Below are positions 9,875 through 20,994 of a stretch of DNA of 64,000 nt, in pieces (the first letter of the stretch is position 1; each line of letters opens with the position of its first letter). Source of the stretch: Glaciihabitans sp. (GTDB taxonomy: Bacteria; Actinomycetota; Actinomycetes; Actinomycetales; Microbacteriaceae). Position numbers and translations under genes: made by a program. The DNA lies in contig JAODMF010000004.1 in the NCBI GenBank assembly GCA_025464095.1, positions 345,575-409,574 of the forward strand, read 5' to 3'. Under the pieces are notes generated by a model that worked only from the letters and a program-made list of their open reading frames with translations, had not been told where the DNA came from and made no database searches.

Positions 9875-10916
9875 CGGCACCGCAAACGAGCCCGGCAGCG
9901 ACCGGGTCGAAATTCGGGTGGATGGCGTGGCGATGGTGCGACTTCTCGGCACCCAGGATCGGCTGCTGCGCGAGATCGAGCGAGAAGTTCCCGCCGTGCA
10001 GGTCATGGTGCGGGGCAACGTAGTGACCCTCGAGGGGGAAACCTCTCAGGTACAAGCCGCCAGGCGACTGGTGGAGGAACTGGTGCAATTGGTGCGAAAC
10101 GGTGCAGACCTCGGGCAGGGCGACGTGAAGTCCTCGGCCCGCATCCTGGAGACGAACGCGGGGAGCCCGGCCGAGCTGCTCAGCCAGGCGATCCTGACGA
10201 GCCGCGGCAAGAGCATCCGGCCGAAGACCCTCGGCCAGAAGGAGTATGTCGACGCGATCGACGAGAACACCATCGTCTTCGGCATCGGCCCCGCCGGAAC
10301 GGGCAAGACCTACCTCGCGATGGCGAAAGCAGTGCAGGCCCTGCAGCGCAAGGAGGTCGAGCGCATCATCCTGACGCGTCCGGCGGTCGAGGCGGGCGAG
10401 CGCCTCGGATTCCTGCCGGGCACGCTCACCGACAAGATCGACCCGTACCTGCGCCCGCTGTATGACGCGCTGAACGAGATGATGGATCCCGAGATGGTCC
10501 CCAAGCTGCTCGCCGCGGGTACCGTCGAGGTCGCGCCGCTCGCATACATGCGCGGCCGCACGCTGAACAACGCGTTCATTGTGCTCGATGAGGCGCAGAA
10601 CACGTCCCCCGAGCAGATGAAGATGTTTCTCACGCGGCTCGGCTTCGGCTCCAAGATGGTGGTGACCGGCGACATAACCCAGGTCGACCTGCCCGTGGGA
10701 GCGAGCGGCCTGCAGCTCGTGACGCGGGTCCTGGGCGACATCGACGACATCCGGTTCTCCCGGCTGACGAGCGCCGACGTCGTGCGTCACACGCTGGTCG
10801 GTGAAATCGTGGATGCGTACACCCGGTACGACGCGGAGCGCCAGGCCGCACGGTTCGAAAAATCCGAAGCGCGCGACATCGCCGCTGACCGGGCCAGCGA
10901 CGGGGGAGCCCGCTGA
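9864..10916 (+). CDS. phoH: PhoH-like ATPase
   Basis: Cytoplasmic P-loop ATPase of the PhoH family, thought to act in RNA metabolism; 350 residues. An N-terminal KH-like region (about residues 15-75) precedes the ATPase domain. Walker A GPAGTGKT is at residues 142-149, Walker [10 protein letters not shown] at about 232-240 and the GDITQVDLP segment at about 270. The chosen start is TTG at 9864, inside the end of the hit gene. It is followed without gap by ybeY (shared A at 10916), and the phoH-ybeY pairing is conserved in bacteria. Confidence 0.93.
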   Translation: MPPSGTANEPGSDRVEIRVDGVAMVRLLGTQDRLLREIEREVPAVQVMVRGNVVTLEGETSQVQAARRLVEELVQLVRNGADLGQGDVKSSARILETNAGSPAELLSQAILTSRGKSIRPKTLGQKEYVDAIDENTIVFGIGPAGTGKTYLAMAKAVQALQRKEVERIILTRPAVEAGERLGFLPGTLTDKIDPYLRPLYDALNEMMDPEMVPKLLAAGTVEVAPLAYMRGRTLNNAFIVLDEAQNTSPEQMKMFLTRLGFGSKMVVTGDITQVDLPVGASGLQLVTRVLGDIDDIRFSRLTSADVVRHTLVGEIVDAYTRYDAERQAARFEKSEARDIAADRASDGGAR

Positions 10917-11377
10917 TGTCGATCGAGATCAACAATGAGTCCGGTGTTGCCGTGGATGAGGCGACCCTGCAGCGCCTCGTGACGTTCGACCTCGACCAGC
11001 TTCACGTGCATCCGGATGCCGAACTCGCGATCGTGCTCGTCGACGAGGGCGCGATGGAGCAACTGCACCTGCAGTGGATGGACGAGCCCGGTCCGACGGA
11101 TGTGCTCAGCTTTCCCATGGACGAGCTGCGCCCCGGAACCGAGGACCAGCCCACTCCCGCCGGCCTGCTCGGCGACATCGTGCTGTGCCCGCAGGTGGCA
11201 ATCGCCCAGGCCGAGACCGCGGGACACAGCCCGCTCGAGGAGCTGCTGCTGCTCACGACCCACGGCCTGCTGCACCTGCTCGGCTTCGACCACGCGGAGC
11301 CGGATGAAGAGAAGGAGATGTTCGGGCTGCAGCGCGATCTCCTTGTCGGCTTTGCGCTGAGTGAGCGACGCAAGTAG
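10916..11377 (+). CDS. ybeY: Endoribonuclease YbeY (rRNA maturation)
   Basis: Single-domain metal-dependent RNase needed for 16S rRNA 3' end processing and ribosome quality control; 153 residues. The zinc-binding motif [11 protein letters not shown] supplies H116, H120 and H126. The TDVLSFP segment, which is diagnostic of the family, is at residues 71-77. The start codon overlaps the phoH stop, and the next gene begins six bases after its stop. Confidence 0.96.
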   Translation: MSIEINNESGVAVDEATLQRLVTFDLDQLHVHPDAELAIVLVDEGAMEQLHLQWMDEPGPTDVLSFPMDELRPGTEDQPTPAGLLGDIVLCPQVAIAQAETAGHSPLEELLLLTTHGLLHLLGFDHAEPDEEKEMFGLQRDLLVGFALSERRK

Positions 11378-11383
11378 GCGACG

Positions 11384-12670
11384 ATGATCGCGATTTTCGT
11401 TCTCGTCGCGGTGGTTCTCGTCATTTTCGGCGGGCTTCTGGCGGCATCGGACGCTGCCCTCACCGTGCTGAGTCGCACCGACCTGGTCGACCTCGCGTCG
11501 CACAGCAGGCGGTCGCGGAGGGCCATTCTCTCGGTCGCGAGCGACCTCGGCGCCCACATCAACGCGTTGAACTTCATGCGGGTGGTTTCGGAGACGACCG
11601 CAGCCGTGCTGGTTTCGCTGTCGTTCGCCTATGTCTTCGAGTGGTGGTGGGCGCTGCTGGCCAGCGCGCTCATCATGACGGCGGTCTCCTTCGTGCTCGT
11701 CGGATCCAGTCCGCGCAGCGTGGGACGCGCGCACGCACGGGGCATCGTCACGTTCTCGGCGCCGGTCATTCGCGGCATCCGGCTGCTGCTCGGCCCGATC
11801 GCCGACGCCCTCGTCGCGGTAGGCAACCGGGTGACGCCGGGGCGACCGAAGAACGCGACGTTCTCCAGTGAAGAGCAGCTGCTCAGCATGGTCGACGAGG
11901 CGACGGAGCTCGACGTGCTCGAGGAAGACGACCGCGAGCTGATCCACTCGATCTTCGAGTTCAACGACACGGTCGTTCGCGAGGTCATGGTGCCGCGCAC
12001 CGACATGGTTACCGTCGACGGCGACGACTTGGTCGGCACGGCCATGGGGCTGTTTTTGAGCCGCGGGGTGTCCCGCATGCCTGTCCTGGGCGACGGGATC
12101 GACGAGGTCGTCGGCATCCTGTACCTGAGGGATGTTGCCCGCCTGACCTACGAACAGACACTGGTTTCTGAGACCGCGACGGCTGCCGATCTCGCCCGCC
12201 CGGCGGCGTTCGTGCCCGAATCGAAGAAGGCGGACGACACGCTCCGCCAGATGCAGCTGGAGTCGAACCACCTCGCAATGGTCGTGGATGAGTACGGCGG
12301 AATTGCCGGACTCGTCACCCTCGAGGACCTGATCGAGGAGCTCGTGGGGGACATCTCCGACGAATACGACCGCGAGCTGCCCGACTATGAAGAGGTCTCG
12401 GAGGGCCGCTACCGGGTGAGCGCCCGGATGCCCGTCGACGAACTCGGCGACCTGTTCGGACTCGAGCTCGAGGATGACGAGGTCGACTCGGTGGGCGGCC
12501 TCCTCACGAAGGCCCTCGGCCGCCTTCCCGTGCCAGGTTCGGTCGCGACGACATCCGGGCTCATCCTCACCGCCGAGCGCTCAGACGGTCGCCGCAAACG
12601 CATCAGCACCGTGCTGGCCGAACGGGACCAGGCACTCATCGACGCGCAGGCCGCGTTCGGCGACGAGTAA
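11384..12670 (+). CDS. CNNM/CorC-family membrane protein with CBS domains
   Basis: Transporter-like protein of 428 residues, long annotated as hemolysin-like and now linked to Mg2+ or Co2+ efflux. An N-terminal DUF21 membrane region (about residues 1-150) has several hydrophobic helices. A CBS pair follows (VMVPRTDMVTVDGD at about 205, MQLESNHLAMVVDEYGGIAGLVTLEDLIEELVG at about 290-320). The C-terminal CorC/HlyC domain covers about 340-420 (YRVSARMPVDEL). It lies between ybeY and era as in related genomes. Confidence 0.92.
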   Translation: MIAIFVLVAVVLVIFGGLLAASDAALTVLSRTDLVDLASHSRRSRRAILSVASDLGAHINALNFMRVVSETTAAVLVSLSFAYVFEWWWALLASALIMTAVSFVLVGSSPRSVGRAHARGIVTFSAPVIRGIRLLLGPIADALVAVGNRVTPGRPKNATFSSEEQLLSMVDEATELDVLEEDDRELIHSIFEFNDTVVREVMVPRTDMVTVDGDDLVGTAMGLFLSRGVSRMPVLGDGIDEVVGILYLRDVARLTYEQTLVSETATAADLARPAAFVPESKKADDTLRQMQLESNHLAMVVDEYGGIAGLVTLEDLIEELVGDISDEYDRELPDYEEVSEGRYRVSARMPVDELGDLFGLELEDDEVDSVGGLLTKALGRLPVPGSVATTSGLILTAERSDGRRKRISTVLAERDQALIDAQAAFGDE

Positions 12671-12680
12671 CCTCGAGGCA

Positions 12681-13580
12681 ATGACTTCCCCAGAACCCTT
12701 CCGCGCCGGCTTCGTCAGCTTCGTCGGCCGCCCCAACGTCGGCAAGTCGACGCTCACCAACGCCCTGGTCGGCGAGAAGGTCGCGATTACGTCGTCCAAG
12801 CCGCAGACCACGCGCCGCGCCATCCGCGGAATCGTGCATCAGGCCAACGGCCAGCTCATCATCGTCGACACCCCGGGCATGCATCGCCCACGCACGCTGC
12901 TGGGGGAGCGCCTCAACTCGATAGTGCAGGACACCCTCGCCGATGTCGACGTCGTCGGGTTCTGTGTTCCGGCGAACGAGCGCATCGGTCCCGGTGATCG
13001 GTACATCAACGAGCAGCTGGATGCGTTCCCGCGGGCGAAAAAGGTGGCGATCGTCACCAAGATCGACGCCACGAGTCGGCCCGAGGTTGCAAAGCAGCTG
13101 CAGGCGGTCAGCGAACTGCGCGACTGGGACTCCATCATCCCGACCTCGGGAACCAGCCGTCTCCAGCTCGACACGCTCGCCGCGGAGCTGATCAAGCTCA
13201 TGCCGATCTCCGAGGCGCTCTACCCGAGCGACACGACCACAGACGAGGGGCTCGAGGCCCGCGTGAGCGAGCTCATCCGCGAGGCCGTCCTCGAGGGAGT
13301 CGAAGACGAGTTGCCGCACTCGATCGCGGTCACCATCGACGACATGGTCGAGCGCGAGGACAAAGACTTGCTCGAGATCTACGCGAACCTCTTTGTGGAG
13401 CGCGACAGCCAGAAAGGCATCATCATCGGGCACGGCGGTGAGCGGCTTCAGGATGTCGGAGCCCGCGCCCGCGCCCAGATCGAGCCGCTCGTGGGTAAGC
13501 AGGTGTTCCTCTCGCTGCGGGTGAAAGTTGCCAAGGACTGGCAGCGTGACCCGAAACAGCTCGGGCGGCTGGGCTTTTAG
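12681..13580 (+). CDS. era: GTPase Era
   Basis: Ribosome-assembly GTPase binding the 3' end of 16S rRNA; 299 residues, full length. The start MTSPEPFRAG at 12681 places the G1 motif GRPNVGKST at residues 16-24. DTPGMH (G3), TKID (G4) and the C-terminal KH domain (GIIIGHGGERLQDVGARARAQIE) are all visible. TAACCT lies seven bases before the ATG. It is ten bases downstream of the CNNM gene and so likely cotranscribed. Confidence 0.96.
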   Translation: MTSPEPFRAGFVSFVGRPNVGKSTLTNALVGEKVAITSSKPQTTRRAIRGIVHQANGQLIIVDTPGMHRPRTLLGERLNSIVQDTLADVDVVGFCVPANERIGPGDRYINEQLDAFPRAKKVAIVTKIDATSRPEVAKQLQAVSELRDWDSIIPTSGTSRLQLDTLAAELIKLMPISEALYPSDTTTDEGLEARVSELIREAVLEGVEDELPHSIAVTIDDMVEREDKDLLEIYANLFVERDSQKGIIIGHGGERLQDVGARARAQIEPLVGKQVFLSLRVKVAKDWQRDPKQLGRLGF

Positions 13581-13666
13581 GCGGGGCTACTACCTCCTGC
13601 GGATGATTTTTGCGGCCCAACGGACGACATAGTCGCCCGCGTCTCGCATCCACGGGCGCCCGCCCG

Positions 13667-13672
13667 TAGCGT
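13667..13672 (+). promoter_or_regulatory. -10 hexamer TAGCGT of a leaderless promoter (kinase operon)
   Basis: TAGCGT lies exactly six bases before the ATG at 13679. The 98-base era-kinase gap contains no other recognisable signal. Confidence 0.5.
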
Positions 13673-13678
13673 TGAGCC

Positions 13679-14887
13679 ATGTTCCGCGCCTTGAAGCCCT
13701 ACCAACTGGTAGTGGACGCCGCCATCGCGGTCGCGTTCTTCATCGCCGTCTACAACTTTCCCGGCTCCAATCCCACCGGGCTCCCCGAGCAGGGGCTCAT
13801 CCTCGGCATGTCGGTCGTGCTTCTGCTGCGTCGCCTGTCGCCGGGAGGCGCACTCGTCATTGCGTGGATGCTCGCCCTGCTGCAGATGTACGTCGCGCAC
13901 ATTCCGCCGTCGATTTCCGACCTCGCGATCCTGCCCGTGCTGTACGCCACCTCGGCTTATGGCAACCGGCTGCTGCGCTGGCTCGGGCTCGCATCCGTCG
14001 GGCTGGGCGCCGCGCTCGGCAGCCTGTACCTGGCATTCTCGGGCACGGCCTACCTCTTCGGCCTCAACTTCGACTTCAGCAGCGTGACCCGCCTCGCCGC
14101 CATCCTCGTGCAGTTCGCGTTCCTCGCGGTCGCGATGCTCGTACTGCTCGGACTGCCCTGGACCCTCGGCCAGCTTGTGCGAACCCGCATTCAGGCGCGC
14201 GCCAGCCGGGAGGCGCAGGCGGCGGCGGAGCTCGAAGCGCAGGTGGCCGAGCAGGACGTGATTGTCGAGCAGGAGCGCAACCGCATCGCCCGCGACATGC
14301 ACGACGTGGTCGCGCACTCGCTCGCCGTCGTCATCGCCCAGGCGGACGGCGCGCGGTACGCCTCGCGCAAAGACCCGGCCGCGGTCGACGACGCCCTGAA
14401 CGCCATCTCATCGACCGCTCGCGAGGCACTCGGCGACGTGCGACTGCTGCTCGGCCAGTTGAGGCACAGCCAGGCCGAGGGGCCCCAGCCGAGCCTCGCG
14501 GAACTCTCCCGGCTCATCGAGCAGCTGCGGGCATCCGGTCTCGACATCGAGATGGATTCGATCGGGCATCCGCTCGCCCTCGGCAACGGCCAGCAGCTGG
14601 CCATCTACCGCATCGTGCAGGAGGCGCTCACCAACGTGCTGCGCCATGGCGATGTCGGCAAGCGAGCCTTCGTCCGTTTCGTCTGGACAGCACACGACCT
14701 GGAGGTCACCATCACAAGCAGCCTGCTTTCATCGCCGCGCACCGCTGAGTTGCGCGTCGGCCACGGACTGGCAGGCATGCGTGAGCGCGCGGCCCTCGTC
14801 GGGGGCCAGCTGACCACGGCGGTGAGCGACCAGAAATTCGTCGTGCGGGCATCCGTGCCGTCGACGCCGGTGGCGGTGCAGGCGTGA
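13679..14887 (+). CDS. Sensor histidine kinase, NarL/DesK-type (HisKA_3)
   Basis: Membrane sensor kinase of 402 residues. Four to five hydrophobic segments fill residues 10-170, with little extracellular sequence, so it probably senses within the membrane. A coiled coil follows (about 175-205), then the HisKA_3 motif RDMHDVVAHSLAVV with the phospho-acceptor His at about residue 208. The ATPase part has IYRIVQEALTNVLRHG (N-box) and GHGLAGMRERAALVGG (G-box). It overlaps the response regulator by four bases (GTGA). The ABC pair downstream is the likely target. Confidence 0.93.
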   Translation: MFRALKPYQLVVDAAIAVAFFIAVYNFPGSNPTGLPEQGLILGMSVVLLLRRLSPGGALVIAWMLALLQMYVAHIPPSISDLAILPVLYATSAYGNRLLRWLGLASVGLGAALGSLYLAFSGTAYLFGLNFDFSSVTRLAAILVQFAFLAVAMLVLLGLPWTLGQLVRTRIQARASREAQAAAELEAQVAEQDVIVEQERNRIARDMHDVVAHSLAVVIAQADGARYASRKDPAAVDDALNAISSTAREALGDVRLLLGQLRHSQAEGPQPSLAELSRLIEQLRASGLDIEMDSIGHPLALGNGQQLAIYRIVQEALTNVLRHGDVGKRAFVRFVWTAHDLEVTITSSLLSSPRTAELRVGHGLAGMRERAALVGGQLTTAVSDQKFVVRASVPSTPVAVQA

Positions 14888-15552
14888 GCGCACCGATTCG
14901 GGTCGCCCTCGTCGACGACCAGGCGCTGTTTCGCGCGGGAATCCGCATGCTCGTCTCCTCCCAGGATGATCTCGAATTCGTCGGAGAGGCGGGAAACGGT
15001 GCCGACGGCATCATCGTCGCGGCGGAGGCCCGGCCCGACGTCATCCTGATGGACATCCGGATGCCCGTCATGGACGGCATCGACGCCACCCGCACCATCC
15101 TCGAGCGAGCGGATGCTGCGGGGATCACGAGGCCGCGCATCATCGTGCTCACCACCTTCGATCTCGATGAGGCGGCCACGAGGGCGATTCGCGGTGGGGC
15201 GAGCGGGTTCCTGCTCAAGGACACCGATCCCGAGTTTCTGCTCGCCGCAATTCGCACCGTGCACGCCGGGACCTCGGTCATCGCGGCGGCCGCGACGCGG
15301 GAACTCTTCGAGCACTTCGATTCGCAGGCGGCGAGTACCACCCCGCCCGATTCGTACTCGGCACTGACCTCGCGCGAGCGCGACATCTTCCTGTTGGCGG
15401 CGCGCGGACTCAGCAACTCCGAGATCGCCGGCGCGGAGTTCCTGAGCGAGGCAACCGTGAAGACGCACATCAGTCGCATCCTCGCGAAACTGCAACTGCG
15501 CGACCGCGTGCAGCTCGTCGTGTTCGCCTTCGAGCACCGCCTGGTCGGGTAG
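14884..15552 (+). CDS. Response regulator, LuxR/NarL family
   Basis: DNA-binding response regulator of 222 residues. The receiver domain shows LVDDQ at the N-terminus, the phospho-acceptor in VILMDIRMP (Asp at about residue 57) and the lysine of GFLLKDTDP. The C-terminal LuxR helix-turn-helix covers LTSRERDIFLLAARGLSNSEIA and EATVKTHISRILAKLQLRDR. It starts within the kinase stop codon. It probably controls the ABC genes 84 bases downstream and its own operon. Confidence 0.95.
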   Translation: MSAPIRVALVDDQALFRAGIRMLVSSQDDLEFVGEAGNGADGIIVAAEARPDVILMDIRMPVMDGIDATRTILERADAAGITRPRIIVLTTFDLDEAATRAIRGGASGFLLKDTDPEFLLAAIRTVHAGTSVIAAAATRELFEHFDSQAASTTPPDSYSALTSRERDIFLLAARGLSNSEIAGAEFLSEATVKTHISRILAKLQLRDRVQLVVFAFEHRLVG

Positions 15553-15623
15553 TTCGCCCAGGCTCATCCGCTGGATGTAGCGGACAACGCCTTGCGCACG
15601 ATTCCGGCCGGCGGGCTCCTTCC

Positions 15624-15629
15624 TAGGCT
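15624..15629 (+). promoter_or_regulatory. -10 hexamer TAGGCT of a leaderless promoter (ABC pair)
   Basis: TAGGCT lies exactly six bases before the ATG at 15636, so the ABC pair has its own promoter apart from the two-component genes. This is also where the response regulator could act. Confidence 0.5.
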
Positions 15630-15635
15630 GAGGCA

Positions 15636-16397
15636 ATGGAACTCACTCAGTCAGGCATGGGGCTCGTCGCGCGAGTCGCGGCGCTCACGAAATCGTACGG
15701 ATCCGGCGCGACTGCGGTCAGCGCACTCTCGGACGTCTCGATCGGACTTCGTCAGGGCGAATTCACGGCGATCATGGGCCCGAGCGGTTCGGGCAAATCG
15801 ACGCTCATGCACATCATGGCGGGCCTCGACACGGCCACGAGCGGTCGGGTCTGGCTCGCCGACACCGACATCACGGAGCTGCCGGATTCGGAGCTCACGA
15901 TCCTGCGTCGCCGGCGGGTCGGCTTCGTCTTCCAAAGCTTCAACCTCGTGCCGACGCTCGACATCGAGGGCAACATCCTGCTGCCCTTCGAACTGGATGG
16001 CCGCCGCCCCACCGCGGACGAGCGCACCTGGATCGACCAGCTCATCTCCTCCCTCGGCCTCGACGATCGACTCCGGCACCGCCCTCATGAACTCTCCGGC
16101 GGGCAGCAACAGCGCGTGGCCATCGCTCGTGCACTCGGCACGCGGCCCGACCTGGTTTTCGCGGACGAACCCACCGGCAACCTCGATTCCCGGTCCGGCC
16201 GCGAAGTGCTGTCGCTGTTGGCCGCCGCCAGTTCCGAGTACGGCCAGAGCATCGCCATGGTCACCCACGACCCGATCGCGGCCAGCTATGCCGACCGCAT
16301 CCTCTTTCTCGCCGACGGCCGCCTCGTGGAGGAACGGTCGCGCTCGACCGCCGAGGAGATCAGCGGCTTCATGCTCGGAATGGAGCAGCACTCGTGA
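15636..16397 (+). CDS. ABC transporter ATP-binding protein, MacB/LolD type
   Basis: ATPase of an export or mechanotransmission-type ABC system, 253 residues. Walker [10 protein letters not shown] is at about residues 48-56, the family segment [21 protein letters not shown] at about 104-124, signature [15 protein letters not shown] at about 151 and Walker [13 protein letters not shown] at about 172. Its stop overlaps the permease start by four bases. Together with the preceding two-component pair it resembles actinobacterial antimicrobial-peptide or envelope-stress modules; the substrate is unknown. Confidence 0.94.
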   Translation: MELTQSGMGLVARVAALTKSYGSGATAVSALSDVSIGLRQGEFTAIMGPSGSGKSTLMHIMAGLDTATSGRVWLADTDITELPDSELTILRRRRVGFVFQSFNLVPTLDIEGNILLPFELDGRRPTADERTWIDQLISSLGLDDRLRHRPHELSGGQQQRVAIARALGTRPDLVFADEPTGNLDSRSGREVLSLLAAASSEYGQSIAMVTHDPIAASYADRILFLADGRLVEERSRSTAEEISGFMLGMEQHS

Positions 16398-17794
16398 AGA
16401 GCTTCTCCTTCCGTGAGCACATTCCGAGCATCCTCGTCGCCGCACTGAGCTCCGCCTTCGGGGTGTCACTGCTGCAGGTTACCGATGTGCTGGCCTCCAT
16501 GATCGGTTCGGATGCCGCGGTCGGCGTGCACAGTTCGGTGCAGCTGGCGCTCTCCGTCGTCGCACTCGTGTTCATCGTGATCTCGGTCTATGTGGGTGCG
16601 ATCACGACCGCAAATACCTTCGCCACGATCATCGCCGGACGCACGCGCATCATCGCGCTGTACCGGTTGATCGGGTCGAGCGCGGCCGCACAGCGGCGCG
16701 CGGTAGCCCGCGAAGGTCTGGCGGTCGGAGTTATCGGCGCGTTCGTCGGCACGATCGTTGGCTCCGCGCTGACCATTGTCGGGGTCGGAATCGCTGTCGC
16801 GTCGCACGTGGTTCCGGGGTTGGAGTATTCGTTCTTCTCGCCCGTCCTGCTCCTGCCCATCGTTGGCGTCATCCTGACAACCTGGTTGGCCTCGTGGGTG
16901 GGTTCGCGACGAGTGCTGAACGTCTCGCCGATGCAGGCGACCGGAGCCGCCCAGGAAGCCTCGCTGGAGGAGGTCTCGAAGCGCCCGGGGCGCAACATCC
17001 TGGCCCTCGTGCTGTTCATCCTCGGCACCGGGCTGCTGCTGCTCGGGATTTTCGTCGGACTCAGCAGCCCGGGGGGAGTCCTGATCGGCGTGGTTGGCGG
17101 CATCCTGTCATTCACGGCCATCGTGCTGTCGGCGGAGCTCGTCATGCCCCCGGTGCTGCGATTCGTCGGCCGGTGGTTCGGGTCGAGCGCTCCGGCACGG
17201 CTGGCCGCCGAGAACGCCACCCGCTACCCCGAGCGCAGCTCTCGCACCACGATCGGGCTCGTGATCGGGGTGACGCTGATCACCACGTTCGGAGTCGCCA
17301 TCCAGAGCTTCGAAGACATGATTCATGCCGCCCAGCGCTCCCAGCCGGGCAGTTACGAGGGCACCGAGCCGGTGCTCGCCGCCACGACCGTGGTTTTTTC
17401 GGTCCTGATCGGGTTCAGCGCGCTGATCGCCGCGGTTGGCATGGTGAACAACCTCTCGCTGAGCGTGCTCCAGCGCACGCGGGAACTCGGGTTGTTGCGG
17501 GCGCTGGGGTTCACCGCCCGGCAGGTGCGACGGATGATCCTCGCCGAGAGTGCGCACCTGACCGTGGCCGCGGTAGTCGTCGGGCTCGTGTTGGGCATCC
17601 TGTACGGCTGGGCCGGAGCGCAGTCGTTGCTGGGCGCAATCAAGGGCAGCCCCGGCATCGTGGTGCCGGGCATCCCGATCCCGCTGCTGCTGGTGGTGAT
17701 CGTCGCCGCAGCGCTGCTCACCCTCATCGCCTCGGTCGCGCCCTCCCGTCGCGCGACGCGGGTAGCGCCCGTCGCGGCCCTCGCGGTCGAGTAG
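16394..17794 (+). CDS. FtsX-like ABC transporter permease
   Basis: Membrane protein of 466 residues with two FtsX-type halves. The first helix follows a short N-terminus (EHIPSILVAALSSAFGVSLLQV). A three-helix FtsX core lies at about residues 60-180 and a second at about 325-460, ending in the usual PSRRATRVAPVAAL tail. The segment SLSVLQRTRELGLLRALGFTARQVRRMIL is the family's coupling motif. The periplasmic loops are short, unlike MacB, so it is closer to the actinobacterial DUF214-type permeases. It is coupled to the ATPase at 15636. Confidence 0.92.
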   Translation: MKSFSFREHIPSILVAALSSAFGVSLLQVTDVLASMIGSDAAVGVHSSVQLALSVVALVFIVISVYVGAITTANTFATIIAGRTRIIALYRLIGSSAAAQRRAVAREGLAVGVIGAFVGTIVGSALTIVGVGIAVASHVVPGLEYSFFSPVLLLPIVGVILTTWLASWVGSRRVLNVSPMQATGAAQEASLEEVSKRPGRNILALVLFILGTGLLLLGIFVGLSSPGGVLIGVVGGILSFTAIVLSAELVMPPVLRFVGRWFGSSAPARLAAENATRYPERSSRTTIGLVIGVTLITTFGVAIQSFEDMIHAAQRSQPGSYEGTEPVLAATTVVFSVLIGFSALIAAVGMVNNLSLSVLQRTRELGLLRALGFTARQVRRMILAESAHLTVAAVVVGLVLGILYGWAGAQSLLGAIKGSPGIVVPGIPIPLLLVVIVAAALLTLIASVAPSRRATRVAPVAALAVE

Positions 17795-17804
17795 CGCGTG
17801 GTTG

Positions 17805-17902
17805 TTTCGGAAATTCAGGGAATCGCGTACGGGCATCCTCGGCGCGCGCGGGTTCAGGCGGGATGCGGGCGGCGGGCGCGAGCGATTCCCTGAATTTCCA
17901 AA
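17805..17902 (+). repeat. Dispersed 98-bp inverted-arm element
   Basis: Left arm TTTCGGAAATTCAGGG (17805-17820) and inverted right arm CCCTGAATTTCCAAA (17888-17902) enclose an unrelated GC-rich core. It starts ten bases after the permease stop. Confidence 0.85.
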
Positions 17903-17951
17903 TGCCCCAGCGCCGGAGCCCACCCGCGAGGGCCGCCCGCGCTGCGACCGG

Positions 17952-18039
17952 TATCGAAAATTCAGGAGTCTGCAGCGAAAGCGTCACGACTCAAGCAATA
18001 TCCGCCGACGGTGTTGCGCAATTCCCTGAATTTCCGAAA
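17952..18039 (+). repeat. Dispersed inverted-arm element, shorter diverged copy
   Basis: A diverged left arm (TATCGAAAATTCAGG, 17952-17966) pairs with a good right arm CCCTGAATTTCCGAAA (18024-18039). The gap to the first copy holds CCCGCGAGGGC, the spacer motif of the 44-bp units at 8584. The pair lies in the convergent gap between the permease and the methyltransferase. Confidence 0.8.
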
Positions 18040-18070
18040 CAACGGGGCGGCAGGGAGCCACCGCGGCAGC

Positions 18071-18835
18071 TCAGGGCCGCGTGCCGATGACGATCGTCGC
18101 GTAGTACTCCGCAGACGTGAGGATGCTCGGCGACAGTCCTCCCGCCGCAAAGAGTTCCGCCGTGACGGGCGCCTGGTCCTCGCTAGCCTCCACGAGCAGC
18201 CGACCACCGGGAGCGAGCCACTGGGCAGCCTCCGCGGCCACTCGGCGCTGGAGGTCGAGCCCGTCCTCGCCGCCGTCAAGCGCGACCCGGTGTTCGTGCT
18301 CGCGTGCTTCGGGTGGCATCAGCGCGATCTGCGCGGTCGGCACGTACGGCGTGTTGCACATCAGGATGTCGACGCGCCCCCGAAGGCCGGTGGGCAGCGC
18401 GTCGAACAGGTCGCCCTCGAACACGCGCTCTGGAGCAAGGTTGCGCCTTGCCGTGGCGACAGCCGCGGGGTCGACATCCGCGGCGTAGACCACAGCGTCC
18501 GGGACCGCGGCCAGCAGGGCGGCGCCCAGCGCGCCCGACCCGCAGCACAGGTCTACCACGACGGCGGTGGCGCTCGATAGCCGCACCGCCTGCCCAACGA
18601 GAAATTCGGTGCGGCGCCGGGGAACGAAAACTCCGGGGTCCACGAGGATGCGCATCCCCGCGAACTCCGCCCAGCCCAGGATGTATTCCAGCGGCTCGCC
18701 CTCGATCCGCAGCCGCACCATCCGTTCGACGTCACCGTCCGAGGTCGCAGCGGTCAGGATCAGCTGCGCCTCGTCCTCGGCGAAGACGCAGCCGGCGGCG
18801 CGAAGCCGTGCGACGAGGAGGGGCAGGTCAGCCAT
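18071..18835 (-). CDS. PrmC/HemK-related methyltransferase of unknown substrate
   Basis: S-adenosylmethionine-dependent methyltransferase of about 254 residues. Motif I is VVDLCCGSGALGAAL (about residues 92-106). The catalytic motif reads NTPYVP instead of the NPPY of true PrmC, as in the PrmC-related family of unknown specificity (TIGR03704-like). A PrmC-type N-terminal helical domain with EYILGWAEFAGMRILVDPGVFVPRR is kept. The start MADLPLL (18835) is used; a TTG three codons upstream is possible. A true prmC is expected elsewhere in the genome. The 3' end faces the repeats at 17.8-18.0 kb. Confidence 0.85.
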   Translation of the reverse strand: MADLPLLVARLRAAGCVFAEDEAQLILTAATSDGDVERMVRLRIEGEPLEYILGWAEFAGMRILVDPGVFVPRRRTEFLVGQAVRLSSATAVVVDLCCGSGALGAALLAAVPDAVVYAADVDPAAVATARRNLAPERVFEGDLFDALPTGLRGRVDILMCNTPYVPTAQIALMPPEAREHEHRVALDGGEDGLDLQRRVAAEAAQWLAPGGRLLVEASEDQAPVTAELFAAGGLSPSILTSAEYYATIVIGTRP

Positions 18836-18887
18836 GGGCGGCAATGGTATCCGAATGGCGGCATTCGGCCGGGGATGTGCATGGTGG

Positions 18888-18964
18888 TACCCTGAAACGG
18901 TGTTCTTCGGTGTGCTCCTTCTTAGTTGCCGCGACGAGTCCTAGACAGGCCTCCCTCGTCGCGG
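18888..18964 (+). promoter_or_regulatory. Leucine leader peptide and hairpin upstream of leuA (putative attenuator)
   Basis: TACCCT (18888-18893) lies six bases before GTG 18900. This opens a 14-codon frame, MFFGVLLLSCRDES, with three consecutive leucine codons (CTC CTT CTT, 18915-18923), ending at TAG 18942-18944. A perfect 10-bp hairpin overlaps its end: CCGCGACGAG (18929-18938) pairs with CTCGTCGCGG (18955-18964). Stalling at the leucine codons when leucine is short would keep the hairpin from forming and favour leuA expression. No T-tract follows the hairpin, so the mechanism could be Rho-dependent or translational. Confidence 0.6.
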
Positions 18965-18981
18965 AGTTCGCCATTGGCTGA

Positions 18982-20775
<1,794 letters not shown>

Positions 20776-20782
20776 CCGGTTC

Positions 20783-20880
20783 TTTCGGAAATTCAGGGCA
20801 TTGCTTAGCAGCGGTGCGTCCTCTTCGCGCGGGTGCGCGGCCTGGCGCCCGCGGCGCGTCGCAATACCCTGAATTTCCGT
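20783..20880 (+). repeat. Dispersed 98-bp inverted-arm element
   Basis: Left arm TTTCGGAAATTCAGGG (20783-20798) then CATTGC; right arm GCAATACCCTGAATTTCCG (20861-20879). The last bases of the left and right arms (ATTGC/GCAAT) also pair. It fills most of the leuA-alr gap. Confidence 0.87.
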
Positions 20881-20982
20881 TGGCCGACACATGCCTGCAT
20901 ACGCACAGAGGATGACCGGGTCCGGTCCGTGAGGATGACACAGGTTGGACGCGCGGCCGATTCGGCGCGCACCACCTCTCCG

Positions 20983-20988
20983 TAGCGT
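20983..20988 (+). promoter_or_regulatory. -10 hexamer TAGCGT of a leaderless promoter (alr)
   Basis: TAGCGT lies exactly six bases before the alr ATG at 20995. Confidence 0.5.
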
Positions 20989-20994
20989 CGAACC

